Below, in pieces: positions 24,893 through 37,117 of a stretch of 60,216 nucleotides of DNA. Position 1 is the stretch's first letter, and each line of letters begins with the position of its first letter. A program made the translations under genes and the position numbers. Origin of the DNA: Nephromyces sp. MM_2019 (Eukaryota; Apicomplexa; Aconoidasida; Nephromycida); the NCBI GenBank assembly GCA_015657535.1, contig JADHZB010000809.1:1-60216 (forward strand). Direction: 5' to 3'. The notes under the pieces were generated by a model. The model saw only the letters and a program-made list of their open reading frames with translations. It searched no databases and was not told where the DNA came from.

Positions 24893-27044
24893 ATGGCTCA
24901 CAACCTACTAAAGATTGCCTCCAGGGCATACCCCCACTCCTCTTTAAGCCTACTTAAATCTGCATACCCCACACAACGTATCATCTGCAATAACTACGAT
25001 GCTACTCAAAAATTTTACAGGTATTATACCCAGGATTCATCCTCCTCTGATGGAAGAATCAAAGTGGAAAATTCAGTAGTTGAAATGGACGGTGATGAGA
25101 TGACTCGTATAATTTGGAGCTGGATAAAAGACAAATTGATCCACCCTTATGTTGACATCCCTATCCAGTACTATGACCTTTCTGTCACAAACAGAGATGC
25201 CACAAATGATGGGGTTACCATGGAAGCAGCGAAAGCCATCAAGAACTGTAACGTTGGTATTAAATGCGCTACCATTACACCAGACGAGGCACGTGTAAAA
25301 GAATTTGACCTTAAGAGTATGTGGAAGAGCCCAAATGGGACTATTAGGTATATCTATACTTATTTGGAGCTGGATTAAAAATTAGGCGAACTATGTCACT
25401 CAATTCACCAGACTATCTATGTTTTGTGAGAAAGAAGTGGAATGGTTCAACCATGTACTATTGCTGTATAATGAACTCAATGTGATACAAACTTAATGAA
25501 CCCCCTTAACAGCTTAAAACAAAATTCTATATCACACTGAAAAGAATTTTACACATCTATTTCAATCAATGCATAAACATATTTCTTAGGAACTACTTGG
25601 ATGGCACAGTGTTCCGTGCTCCAATCTTAATCAAAAACGTCCCACGAATAGTCCCCGGTTGGAAGAAGCCAATTATTATTGGTCGACACGCCCATGCTGA
25701 CCAGTATAAAAACAAGTCCATGCTTATCAATTCACCAGGAAAATTTGAGATAACCTTTACACCAAGCGATGGCTCTAAAAAAACTGAGAGACTTGTATAT
25801 GATTTTAAGGGTCCTGGCGTTGCCCTTGGTATGTACAATACTAAGGAATCTATTGAAGGTTTTGCAAAGGCATGCTTTAACTATGCATTGGGTCAGAAAA
25901 TGCCTCTATATTTGAGCACGAAGAATACAATTCTTAAGAAGTATGATGGTATGTTCAAGGATGTATTTCAGAAGATGTACAATGAAGAATTTGCTACCCA
26001 ATTCCAAGAGGCTGGAATTTGGTATGAGCACAGATTGATTGATGATATGGTACGTACGACGGCATTTTTTTTATATATAACGACCTGATTTACCTAGCAT
26101 TTTGTGCTAAACATTTACCCCAATTTAACATTTATCATCTTAGGTTGCACAAGCCATAAAGTCAGAAGGTGGATTTGTTTGGGCTTGTAAGAATTATGAT
26201 GGTGATGTCCAATCTGATATTGTTGCCCAAGTATGCCCTACACATATAAACATTGAATATACACTTGTTAGAGAAATACTTGATGGACTAAATTTTAGCT
26301 AACTTTCGCTTTATTCATAATCATTTACAATAGGGTTATGGTAGTCTTGGACTGATGACATCAGTTTTATTGACACCAGATGGAAAGACATGCGTTTCTG
26401 AGGCCGCACATGGAACTGTTACACGTCATTATAGACAACATCAAAAAGGCGAAAAAACATCTACAAACCCTATAGCCTCCATTTTTGCCTGGAGTAGAGG
26501 TTTACTCCATAGGTATAGCCTTAGAATATTACCCATAATATAAAATATATATTTATGCTTGCGTGCGTTTTAGAGCTTATTTGGATGGAAATACTGATCT
26601 TGCTGACTACTGTAATGCACTTGAAAAAGCTTGCATAACCACAGTTGAAAATAACTATATGCCTAAAGATCTCGCCATATGTGCTAAAGGCAACTCAGTT
26701 ACTGTAAGTTATTTTATCAAAAGCTAAACCCACTATCATTGTGATTTACCCTCTCAGAGATTTAAACAATTAAACCTATTTAGACCCCCCATAGCTTTTT
26801 TACTTTTTATGCAGTCTATGCTTATAGAACTCCAAATATATATTTATCCATAATTCTTAAATAACTATAGGAAGCTGACTATCTGAACACTGAGGAATTT
26901 ATGAATAAAATTGCAATGCATCTTCAGTATGAACTTAAATACCAGAATTCACAGAATTCTAACTTCTCAGTTTCAGAGCGATTAGGCACTTTATCTACTG
27001 AAGCTTATGCCCCAACAGAGCACACTTCCTCTCAGGTCAATTGA
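24893..27044 (+). CDS. IDH2: NADP-dependent isocitrate dehydrogenase, mitochondrial
   Basis: Oxidatively decarboxylates isocitrate to 2-oxoglutarate with NADP+. Six exons: 24893-25347, 25590-26049, 26144-26230, 26334-26512, 26574-26703, 26871-27044 (1485 nt, 494 residues, in frame). Eukaryotic dimeric-type hallmarks are continuous: [105 protein letters not shown], then [20 protein letters not shown] and [10 protein letters not shown]. The substrate-binding Arg residues and the metal-binding Asp of YDGDVQSD are present. About 50 residues precede the catalytic domain and are rich in Ser, Arg, Lys and Tyr with almost no acidic residues at the start ([17 protein letters not shown]), as in a mitochondrial transit peptide. 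The 3' end is ambiguous: after SSQ the frame either stops at once (VN, stop 27044) or splices to a 24-nt exon at 27285-27308 encoding GEEHHED. Confidence 0.96.
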
Positions 27045-28771
27045 CTACATTTAAAATGGTTTTGATCGACTTTCAGACCTATGTTCTGGAAAGTTTAATG
27101 AAAATTATTTTACTTACCATTTTGAAAACACAATGAATTTTTTTAACAAAATTTTTCGAATTTCAATTATATATTGTGAAAACTTTTTGGTACATCAGAT
27201 GATTTTACGTTTATGGATTCCATGCCTTTTATTATTTTTATACATATTTTTGAACAATTTCATAATTTTTAAAATTCTTCACAGGGAGAAGAGCATCATG
27301 AAGATTAAATACTAAAGGAAAATAACTAAATTTTCAATTTTTGTTATTCTCTTTTAATTTTTTTCATTCAATTTTTCTAGGTGATTTCTAATTTTATCTC
27401 AAAAGTCAAAAAAATAATTTTCATTGAGACTTTTTAATACCTGCATATTTTTTACTAATTTTGTTACTTCAATATAAAAACAGAGATTTTTATGAAAGAA
27501 TTTACTATATAATCAGTATATAAATAAAATAAAATGCCTTCCGAACAATCTTTCATACAATACAAACAATTAGCATAGAAATATATGATCGCTTATATAT
27601 TTCTAGCATGATATGAATCATTCATTCTCATCTCGAATTTAGGATGGAGACATTTTTGTTTTCTACTCTTAATATTTTAATTTGTAGAAATTACTTTAAC
27701 TTTTCTAGCTTTGAAATCGTCTTAACTTATTTTTTAAATCTAGAATTCATATAAATCTAAGACATTTCTGAAGCTTTAATTTAAAATAGTCCATTAAATC
27801 ATCACCTTTCAAAAAGTGAATTATTTCCTATTGAAACAATATATATCTCATCTAAAGTACTATTCTATACATAAATGAAATAAGTGCTGTAATTCTTAAT
27901 CATTTGGTTGAGGATCCTCAAGTAAAGTTTTAGTATGACAATTGTATAAAAGTTCTAATAATTTTGGAATGAGATTTATCATTAATCTTTTAAGAATAAA
28001 TAAGAAGTTATGTTTATATTTTGATTACAATGGGGAAAAGATTTCACTCAACTTGTATCTATTTACTTAATATTTTATTCAGGAATTAGCATAATAACTA
28101 ATAATTCTCACGTTCAATAAGCTAATACTAGATTACGAATAAACGTTCAAGCTTTTTTTAAGAAATAGTGTGATTATTTATTTCCACTATTAAGTTTAGT
28201 AGAAATTTATGATTTAGGAAAAAAAGAAAGCCTTTTAATATTGCAATTTGTTAACCTTAAGTATCCTTTATACATCTATATAGATATATTGAGTTGATTC
28301 ATTCTATCCTGAATAAAAAAATAACCATATGCTTTATTAAGTACTTTAAAATACGTGTAAACCAAATTTCTTTAAACATTGGGTTATTTATAAAAAATCT
28401 CCACAGATATGTTAATATATCTCTGTTTATAAATATTATATCAAATTTTCCTCTTACAGATTGAATTCAGAGATAAATCAATTTCTCTACATATAGAAAT
28501 TATTAATAAAATAACTATTCTAAATACACAAGCCTATAAAATATTTATTCAATCACGCATTAGCATGTAAATTAATTGCATGATGTATTCACAATAAGTT
28601 TATTTTGATTGAATCCTATTTCACTTAAAAAATTTAATTGAAGATCAATCTCTCCAGACAAGTATAACTATAAGGATATGCAAAATTAATTAATCTTGCT
28701 CCAAAAAGATACGTATATGTAAACATCTTGATAAACCCAATTCATTCCATTATTATCCAAGAAATTCAAAC
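27045..28771. other. Long AT-rich intergenic region
   Basis: About 1.7 kb with no supported gene beyond a possible alternative last exon of IDH at 27285-27308. No repeat array or RNA gene recognised. Confidence 0.55.
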
Positions 28772-29467
28772 ATGTATTTTATAATTTTATGGGTGTTTTC
28801 AGTATTAGCTAGGTCGAATTCGGAACATCAGCCTAGTACTAAAAGTAGTTTCTCTGCTTATGGTACATTTTCCATCCCAAATTATCACAAAGTAAGTAAT
28901 GAAACCAGTACATTATGTGCTACGTCAAGATGGTTCCAAGATAGTGCAAATCAGAAATTGCGTCTCGATGTTGGCTTACCGGGTGAAAAAGGTTTTTCCT
29001 CAATGTTTTTTTTTGATAATTCTGGAGTTGTTCAGGTTATACCGCATGAGGATGCAATGGGCAATACCAAAACACTTGAGTGTGTAAAGCATTCAAAGAC
29101 ATATGAACAAGAAATGGAAAGTTACTCAACACAAAATTTTGATTTTATTGGTAAAATGAAAAATGAAAATGGAAAAGATAATGTATCACTATATGGTGGC
29201 TCTGTTGGGGACAATGCAAATCATATACATGTTTTACTTTATGAAGAAGAAGTTGATGCAGGAAAGTTTTATTACAAAGGGCTTGATACATTTTTACAAC
29301 CTTCGATCGGTGGATTTTCTAAATATTGGTATTATGAACACAATATGACTAAACCAGACCCAGAAATATTTGATTGGATGAAATATTGTAAAAAGCCAAT
29401 TCAAGAAGCTGCTAACCTTGTTCAGAGTGAACCTGGTTATAACTCTGCCTCAAAATATTGCAATTAA
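28772..29467 (+). CDS. Secreted protein, single exon, unknown function
   Basis: 231 residues from ATG 28772 to the stop at 29465-29467 without introns, unlike most genes here. The N-terminus is a signal peptide (MYFIILWVFSVLARS). The mature part is soluble: SSFSAYGTFSIPNYHK, TLCATSRWFQDSANQKLRLD, GVVQVIPHEDAMGNTKTLEC, then VSLYGGSVGDNANHIHVLLY, YYKGLDTFLQPSIGGFSKYW and CKKPIQEAANLV, ending SASKYCN. Four cysteines suggest disulphides. There is no second membrane span and no obvious GPI tail. Alternating strand-like segments hint at a beta-rich fold, but I recognise no domain. A secreted or vacuolar parasite protein is likely from the signal peptide alone. Confidence 0.75.
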   Translation: MYFIILWVFSVLARSNSEHQPSTKSSFSAYGTFSIPNYHKVSNETSTLCATSRWFQDSANQKLRLDVGLPGEKGFSSMFFFDNSGVVQVIPHEDAMGNTKTLECVKHSKTYEQEMESYSTQNFDFIGKMKNENGKDNVSLYGGSVGDNANHIHVLLYEEEVDAGKFYYKGLDTFLQPSIGGFSKYWYYEHNMTKPDPEIFDWMKYCKKPIQEAANLVQSEPGYNSASKYCN

Positions 29468-30347
29468 TAAGTAGAATAGGATCTGATGGATTCTTAAATT
29501 TTGGGTGGGTGTTAAGTAACAGGATGTGTGTATAATAAATGACAAGTATAAACGTGTAGTTTATTTTGCTGAGTAAAAAAATAATTACACTGGTGGATAA
29601 GATATGTAGTAGTTCTTTGTGAAGCTAATTTAAACGGTGTATGAAAGTTTGTTTAACTTTTGAGTAGGAGTAATTAACCTTGAAATGAATTATAGAGCTT
29701 TTATAGCTGTCTGGAATAGCTAAATTTAATTAAATTGATGAGCTTTACTTGTTTCATATTCGATACTATCTGATCTAAATTTCTGAAGTTTTGGCAACAA
29801 GCTTTTGAAAATTTCTCATCATAATAAGCTTGATGAGAAAAAGGGCATACATAGCCCAAATTATTTGAATTGTTTTTATTTGTTCCGATAGCCAAATTCA
29901 ATTAAAATCTATAACTGAAATTTTTTTAATCCTATTTTTTATTTTACAATTAGAAAATTATACCTAAATCAAAAAGATTCAGAAAACTAAAACATATAAG
30001 TTTAAAAATTCGTAGAAGTTTTATTTAAATGTATATTTAATTTCGGAGAAGGACTTTGCATCTCATAAATAACGCATTGCAAGCTAAAATAATTTTGGCA
30101 CATGAAGTATATTGAATAGAAGACGCATAGTTCTAACTATAAGCTCCTCAAGATTTTTTCATGTTACATTTAAGATTACTATAATAGTACTCAATAACAA
30201 CAAACTCACATAGTTATGAGTTTGTCTCATTCAAGTATTTTAACTATGGAGGCACGTATAACTCTTATATAAAATTTATGACATTCTCTTATTATATTTT
30301 ACTTTCTCAATAATCTACTATCCCCCCTTCCTAATATACACTCTATA
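29468..30347. other. Intergenic region upstream of uS14
   Basis: AT-rich. A 66-codon minus-strand open stretch (29701-29901) contains a Cys-bearing segment, but I found no start, splice partner or homology for it. Confidence 0.45.
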
Positions 30348-30886
30348 ATGCCTTCACGAGTATCTGGTCCATATTTGAACCAAGTACCGATTGGTTTCCC
30401 AAGCTTCAATAACAAAGTCAGACGAGACTGGTTATCTCGTCAGGCATTTTACAACTCCGAAATTAACACTCGCCTGTATACTAATATATTCGACACACTT
30501 GGGTTCAAAGGAAAGTTACCAATCAATAAGAAGGTAATACGAAATAGAGAACTTTTCTTATTCAATAATTAGACTTAGGACTTGGAGCTATATTTTATTA
30601 TTTTGAATTTTTGCCTTCTTTTTAATTTACAAACTTTATCATTTTTAGTTTTTTAATTGACCAAGTATATTCTGTTTTTATTTTATTTAATTATTTTCTG
30701 AATTTCATAAAATTCTTGAATTCTTGTATATAGGTTGGAATTTCGAGAATTCGAATGCGATGCATACAAAGTGGATATTCAAGAGGCGTGTACCAATTTA
30801 CACGACTTTCAAGAATGGCTATGTATCAAATAATGAGGGAGGGATGGTTGAGAAAGTATGGTTATAATCATAATGCATTTAGATAG
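30348..30886 (+). CDS. Ribosomal protein uS14, bacterial/organellar type (probably mitochondrial)
   Basis: Small-subunit ribosomal protein near the decoding head. Two exons, 30348-30533 and 30734-30886 (339 nt, 112 residues). The second exon carries the S14 signature: RIRMRCIQSGYSRGVYQFTR then LSRMAMYQIMREGWLRKYGY, parallel to 'RNRCxxTGRPRGVYRKFGLSR..LREMA..G.LPG'. The zinc-binding Cys pairs of zinc-type S14 are absent, as in most mitochondrial forms. The first exon (MPSRVSGPYLNQVPIGFPSF, then KVRRDWLSRQAFYN) is basic and could contain a short targeting sequence, though not a textbook one. An apicoplast location is less likely because no signal-plus-transit bipartite leader is seen. Confidence 0.8.
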
Positions 30887-31250
30887 GATATGTTTTTTCT
30901 AATGACCAGGTCTCAAAGATCGACTTTGTTTTATAATTATTAAGCTAATTACCTATTTAGTATTAGAATTCATTAGAATATATACATAAATTATCTCATT
31001 TTTTGTTAAGTACGCAATTAGAATTGAATAAAGATTGAGATTGAAAAATATTTTTACTTTAATTGGTCAATAAACCTTTTTGTTTGAGTATTGCACGGTA
31101 TTCACTTATCCTTGCTTTTGAAGTATGTATTGGATTAATGCTCTCAAGAGTGGAAGTGTTTTTATGTATGTTTGTAAGATCAACCTTTAGGATTGAATTT
31201 TCGATGTTGCCTATATTTTTATTTGAATTAACGCTTCCTAAATATTTAAA
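30887..31250. other. Convergent spacer
   Basis: AT-rich spacer between the uS14 stop and the stop of the minus-strand coiled-coil gene. A 63-codon plus-strand frame from 31063 is judged to be chance. Confidence 0.5.
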
Positions 31251-34200
31251 TTAATTTATTAATAAAGCTTCTAAAAAATTTTCAATAAACAAATTAAACT
31301 TACTTGAATACTCCGTCTGTGAATTTCTTACTGAAATCCCAGCTGAAAAGAATGCATTTGACTTATTCTGAAGCCTCATGTGCTTTTCACTAGGATCACA
31401 CTTCTTGTACACCCCCAAGTTGGAACTTCGATTATTATTAATCCTGAGCACTTTCTCTGATGGTAAATCAAGAGGGTTATTTATGGACCTTGTTTTAGAG
31501 AGCTCCATCGCACTTTTATTTGGAACCTCTGGTCGTCTATTTCTCTCAACAGATGAATAGCATTCTTGTGAAACACCTTTTGTACTATCAATATATCGCT
31601 GTTGTTCAGAGACCCTAATAATTTTACTTGTAGAGAAAAGGTCTTCTTGGCTAATTTTGTTCTCATCTAAATTTATATTTTTTATACTAGTTTCCAAAGT
31701 AGCATTTTGTTTCAGTGCATTCTTACTATTATCTTCATCATGTGAAGGTCCAAAAAGCATAGATTGGTTCTTGATTTTTTCTGATGATACATTTGGTTGG
31801 TCGTTGGAGTAAAAAGCTTTTAAACTCTCCTTCATTAAATCGTCTGCATTATCCGATTGAGATTTTAAAATTTCGCACTTTTCAACCAGCTGTTTCATTT
31901 GATCCATAAATAAATTACTTTCCATTTCTCTAGTGTTTTCAGTGCATACATTTTTTTTAAGGACACAAGTCTTTGAAATATTCTTGTCGAAACCCAGATT
32001 TTCACCTGATTCAATTAACTTTCCAATCTCAGAATACTTTGCTTCAAGAGTGTTGTTATTATTAAGCTTAATGGGCTGGCATGAGTCTATTTTAGAAGAT
32101 TCAGAATGCTGTAACTGGTGTATAGTATTATATAGCTTTCTTTTTTCAGCTTCTGCAACAGATAACTTTTTTTTTAATTGATTTATCGACTCTTCTTGTT
32201 TTCGGTCATTGTTGAGCTTTATTTGATCTTTTTTTTCGTAACTCAGTCTCTCCAGTAAAAGAGGAGGTCCTGCTTGAATCCCTTTTGTCTCTTTAATGAT
32301 CATATCTTTTTCCATTGGCATCTTATCGATTAAATTGCAATTTATTTTTAACATTCTACCACTATCTCGACCTATTTCATCGTATAAAATCTGACTTTTG
32401 TTTTCTAAAATGTCTTCATTATTATTATTTTCCCCTAGGACTGTTTGGGTGCTAGCCTGAGTAAATATAGATTAAAAAATCAAATCTATCTATTTTTCAA
32501 TATTTTAAATATTTTCTTACCTCTAGGCTTGAATTCGACTTTCTTTCTAACATTTTATTACTCAATTTTTTGACAATTTCATCGAGTTTATTTAATTTAA
32601 TGCTGACTGTTTTGAAGTCCCCATATTTCAGCTTTAGCTTATCAAAATCTTCTTGAATCTTACTGAGTTGATTATTCTGTAATAGAACGTGGTCTAAGCT
32701 TGGCTCATTATTTAATTGCGCTTCAAGCGATAAAAGTACAAGATTCTGTTGGTTACTTATATCATGTAAACTCATGTTTTCGTGAATTAGTGATTCCATT
32801 TCTTGATGTAAGCTCTGGAAAAAAATAAATTGTATAATGATAAATTTTTATCTCTAGGCTATAAGTACCTCAATATGATGATCGGTTGCTAAAGATAGTG
32901 ATTTATACTGGCTTAAAGTATGCTTCAATTGCTCAATAAAATTTTGGATTTCATGATCTGATTCTTTCTTGCTTTCATTGCTAAAAATTTTATCCATAAA
33001 GTTAGGTTCATCTGTCTGTGTTGCAATTTCTTTGTTAGGAGAAAATTGAGTCGTAACCTCTAAAGAAACTTCTTGATCAACTTCATGCTTTTGCTTGTTT
33101 GCTTTTACTTTTTTGGAATTTTTCTCTTTGGGAGTATTTGTCGACTTCTCCTTTTTGTTTGAAATACTTGGAATCACCTTTTCATGATGCTTGACCAAAC
33201 TTATTCCAGAAAGTGCCAATGATTCATTGCTTTCAGATTGACCTTCCCACCACTGTAAATCATTATAATTGGAAATTGAAGGTTGATCATCTGAAATAAA
33301 TAAAAAAGATAAAATCTTATTGCTTCAGCTTATAATAATATCAATACTTATTTTAAAATAAATTATTTTACGAATTTGGAATGCAAGTACAATGCAACTC
33401 TACTAGTGCTGCTAACCTTTAATTTTTGAGTTATTTTCATGACTGGAAAGATCCCTTTCCACGTCTACAGAAACTTGTGGTTGATGATGCATCTCTAATT
33501 GATCAGTAGAATCGGATTTAGGTGTTTCATTTTCAGTTAGGGTGTCATCGATGTCACTATCGATTTCTTCAGTTTGATTAGACCCTTGATTATTTAAATC
33601 ATAAGAATGAGATCTAGAAAAGGCTGAATCTTCCTCAGAGCTGCTTTGGATCTCTCTGATTTCATTTTTGAGGATAGAAGTTGAAAAGTGCTCTGAAAAG
33701 TCATTCTCATAGGCTGAAAAATTGTTAGATATAAATAAAATTATATCACTATATGAGGTTTTAGAAATTTATAAGTGATGATGAAATATATAATGAACTT
33801 GTAAATTTAATCAAATGAAACAGTCGATATCTAAAATATAAGTCTCGGGCATATACATCTCATACAGAGATTGAAATAGGAACTTAAGATTTAAGCTAAA
33901 ACTACGTCAGTAGTGCTTAAACATTGCATTGTTTGATATTGGTTATAGAAAGCTCGAGCAATGAGATTTTAAATAGAGAATGGCAAAAATTAAAGCGTAC
34001 TTGGATTTGTGTCCGGGTTCACTTTTAAGTTATCTGAAACAATCTCTTGTAAGCTGCGAGCCAAACTAATGCGAGGCTTATTCAATACATTCATACGGGG
34101 TGTTGAGGTTATAGTAGATGCACTATCTGAGCTTGTGCCATGAGAGTTATTGCCAAAGTGCGGAGAAAGGACAGCTTTGTTCCCAGTAGTTTGATTTGGA

Positions 34201-34676
34201 TCCACAAGGTTTGTAAATGTTTTTGACCTGTTAGATTTATTGACCATTGTTTCATCAAAAGCAGCAAGGCTAGTCCATGGTGGCTCAAGCAATATAGTTC
34301 TTTTCTGAGATTCCACGCGTTGATGATTTTTGAAGCTTGAATAATTACTATAAGTGGGCTCTATTTCATCTATCTCGGCTTCTTTGACACTTAATTCCTG
34401 TCTCAGCTTAGCAATTGGGAGATTGATATCCCTAATGAGCAAATTCAGATATACTTTACACAATAAAGATACATAATTAATTTAAATAAACTTCGCTCAT
34501 TGTCCTTACATATAATTTCTTTGCGGATTTATCGAGTTATCGTCATCTGAGGAATCACTATAGCCACATGATCTTGTAGATTCTTCAGATGTTTCCAAAC
34601 CCTGTTCTCTATAATATTTCACATCTTTATGATCAAATGGTAGATGCCCTAGACTAACACTTGGATAGACAGCCAT
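31251..34676 (-). CDS. Large coiled-coil protein, unknown function
   Basis: Multi-exon gene starting at ATG 34676 (MAVYPSVSLGHLPFDH, then a Ser/Asp-rich patch). Exons near 33990-34440 carry AKLRQELSVKEAEIDEIEP and a Ser/Asn-rich region. Exons near 33420-33710 are acidic and Ser-rich (EIQSSSEEDSAFSRSHSYD), and 32854-33290 is Lys-rich then acidic. Exons 32520-32815 and 31251-32460 are heptad-like (LSKIQEDFDKLKLKYG, INQLKKKLSVAEAEKRKLYN). The C-terminus is polar (RMLKINCNLIDK, later NSQTEYSSKFNLFIENFLEA) with the stop at 31251. The total is roughly 1,000 residues. There is no signal peptide, membrane span or catalytic motif. Such disordered-plus-coiled-coil proteins in apicomplexans are often cytoskeletal, centrosomal or apical structural components, but nothing here fixes the role. 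Confidence 0.72.
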
Positions 34677-35171
34677 ATTGCTTATTTTTCTTTTAAGCTT
34701 GTTCAATTCTTATACGAACAAGTGTAGTATGTAAAGCTTATTTTGTAAAAAATTTTGCAACTCAAAAAATTACGAGTCAAACCCTTTTTGTACAGATTAA
34801 ACAATTTTCATCTTAGATCAAAATCAAATCATTCTAGTATGGATAGTTTTGGTTGATATAATAGAAAAAAAAAATCCTAACAAACAAGTAAAGTTGGTAA
34901 TTGTGTATATTAGATGAATCACAAATATTGTGGTTAACATATAACATATGGAGACATTCGATACAAATCTATATTAGTAAGTAAGAAGGGAAAAGACAAA
35001 TTTTTTGAGGTTGAGAATTGCAGTCGTTAGTTTCAAAAATTAATGTTTGAATTCAACAAGTTTTATATTTAGCTATATCGTTAAATCTACATAAACTTCA
35101 TAGAAACAAAACAAGTTATTTTGAACAATAGCTAGTGTTATTCTCATGTGTTAAAAAATTTTGAGTCAATC
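34677..35171. other. Spacer upstream of the coiled-coil gene
   Basis: AT-rich sequence between the coiled-coil gene start and the eL22 stop, both minus strand. No gene or repeat seen; it probably holds the promoter of the coiled-coil gene. Confidence 0.5.
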
Positions 35172-35759
35172 TTATTCTAGATCATTTGCGCTTGTTGGGT
35201 AAAATTTGATTTCGTATGAGTTACGGTCCTTTGCAGCAACTACTCTTAGATAGTCTCTGATTTGTTGCCTTTTCAAATATTTTCTGGTTAAATACTGTAA
35301 AAATTGAAGTGGAGGGGTATTTTAGTTCTGAAAAATGTTAAAACTGAAAATTAAATGAAACTTACTTTGAGGTATCTTTTTGAGAAGGGCATTTCTGCTG
35401 TAACAAAGATAGTATAATTTTCTGTGGTAAGGGACACCTTGTTGCCTAAGTTAGCTGTTTTATTTTCAACTTTGATGTTATCTCTTAAAAATTTTTCCTA
35501 AATGTAAGATTATAGATATGTAATTGTTAGCTCTATTTCGTTGCTATGTTAGAATAAACAGTTAGGCATCAATATATATACATTTATGTTGACTATTGAA
35601 AGAGTTTCATACCAGGTCCTTAGTTTCTATGACCCTGTCACTAGCTGGGACGGTACATATGATGCGGTATTTGGCAACGGCAACCTTTGCTTTGTTAGCA
35701 GTTGTAGCCTTTTTGTTAATTTTGGTAGGCTTGCTAGCGGCAGATCTATCTACTGTCAT
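35172..35759 (-). CDS. RPL22: 60S ribosomal protein eL22
   Basis: Cytosolic large-subunit protein. Three exons: 35613-35759, 35366-35497, 35172-35294 (402 nt, 133 residues, in frame). The Lys/Ala-rich N-terminus (SAASKPTKINKKATTANKAK) is typical of eL22. It is followed by YRIICTVPASDRVIETKDL, EKFLRDNIKVENKTANLGNK, VSLTTENYTIFVTAEMPFSK and RYLKYLTRKYLKRQQIRDYL, then RVVAAKDRNSYEIKFYPTS. The segment KYLKRQQIRDYLRVVA is the family's strongest signature. The usual acidic C-terminal tail is reduced to NDLE. Start ATG at 35759; the ends agree with the family length. Confidence 0.95.
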
Positions 35760-37117
35760 TTTGATGTACTTATGAATAAGAGGAAAAACTTAAGAGGAAA
35801 AAGAAAGTGTAGAATAAAGTAATTTTAGCAGAAAGATATAAATAAATCACAAAACAAGATAAGATGATTGTAAAGATAATTAAGGAAACAATCAGGTAGT
35901 ATGTAATTATCTTCTTTATATTTCTGTGAAGAAGAAGATTTCATCTAATTAGTCAAGCTCCTTAGGGGTGTATTTAATGAGTAGTTTCTAGTTACACATT
36001 TGTTGAGAATCTTTTCTACTGTTATATCTTCACTCTACTTAATCAATTTGAACTAAGTAGCATTTTGTACATATATTGATTAATTTGACGCTATTGATGT
36101 TACTGTTAAGCATAACTTTAAGTTTGCGTTAAGTGGTGTGACAATGGGTGTGAACCTTGCGTAGCGTTATCCTAAGTTAATAGTTTGAATACAAAAATTG
36201 TTAATTTGTTATCATAACATAAGTTAGAGTAAAGAAAGGGCTATATCCCACACAAGGCCCTATAGTGCGTGCAATTAAAAGATTGGACTGCATTTATAAA
36301 TGCTCCTAATTTCAGTTGAGGCTGGATTTCACGAATGTAGAGCTCGACTTATATTTAGCTCGACTTGTTTTATACTTCATTTGCAATAGCTACAAGTGTT
36401 TTATTGTGCTCATTTTTATAAACAATCAAACAGTTTCACATTGCTCAGTTTAGCATGGCATCTAGGCAAAGTTTAACTAAAGTTTAAAACATTCAGCTAA
36501 TAAATGTGAAAATCCTTATCTAAAAAACTACCGAGCAGTTTTTTGCTCGGCTGAGTATATATCTAAAATTGCTTCTTAAAACTTAATGGGTTTAATTTTG
36601 CTAAATTCTTGCATTTTAAAGCTTGTGCTAACAAACTATCAGTACTCAATGTACATTAGGCTTTAATAAATTGTATAATTTGACAAATTTATAAAATAAA
36701 AAAAGTGTGCTCAAAATAACTAAAAGATTTCCTTAGGCCATTAAAGCAAAGTGCTGTTGAGGATATTTAAAATTTAAACTTTCATTTTAACTTCATGAGC
36801 TTTCAAAGCACAATTGTTAAATTAAAAGACTTAATTTGACTTTCAAGCCAAGTATATATTTATAAATCAAGCAACGTAATTAGAAATATCTTGAATCGTT
36901 TTACGAAAAGTTTGCCTTAGAGGTGCCACTAAGGAGTGTTTTGTTGTTCTTTATGGTTATTGACTTAACCAAAGTTAGGGCTATGAGCACTTTATGTTAG
37001 ATTATTTCTCAATTGATTTTAAAAGCGAACTCAAAGGCTTGTTGTGGAATAAATTCTTGTTTTGAAACACTTTACATAGCTTAAATCATACCTTAAGCTG
37101 ACGCCCTAATTCTTCAG
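35760..37117. other. Gene-free region with a hairpin and short direct repeats
   Basis: About 1.36 kb with no gene recognised. It includes a direct repeat AGCTCGACTT at about 36341 and 36358, and a perfect 7-bp inverted repeat CCGAGCA (36531-36537) and TGCTCGG (36544-36550) around a six-base loop. It would also contain the eL22 promoter. Confidence 0.5.

Noticed and set aside
25593..25838. 81-codon minus-strand open frame
   Set aside because: Antisense to a well-conserved isocitrate dehydrogenase exon.
29701..29901. 66-codon minus-strand frame with Cys residues (GYVCPFSHQAYYDEKFS)
   Set aside because: No start Met in a good context, no splice partner and no homology recognised; kept only as a remark.
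31063..31254. 63-codon plus-strand frame after uS14
   Set aside because: uS14 ends in frame at 30886 with a normal family length; this frame is AT-rich and featureless.
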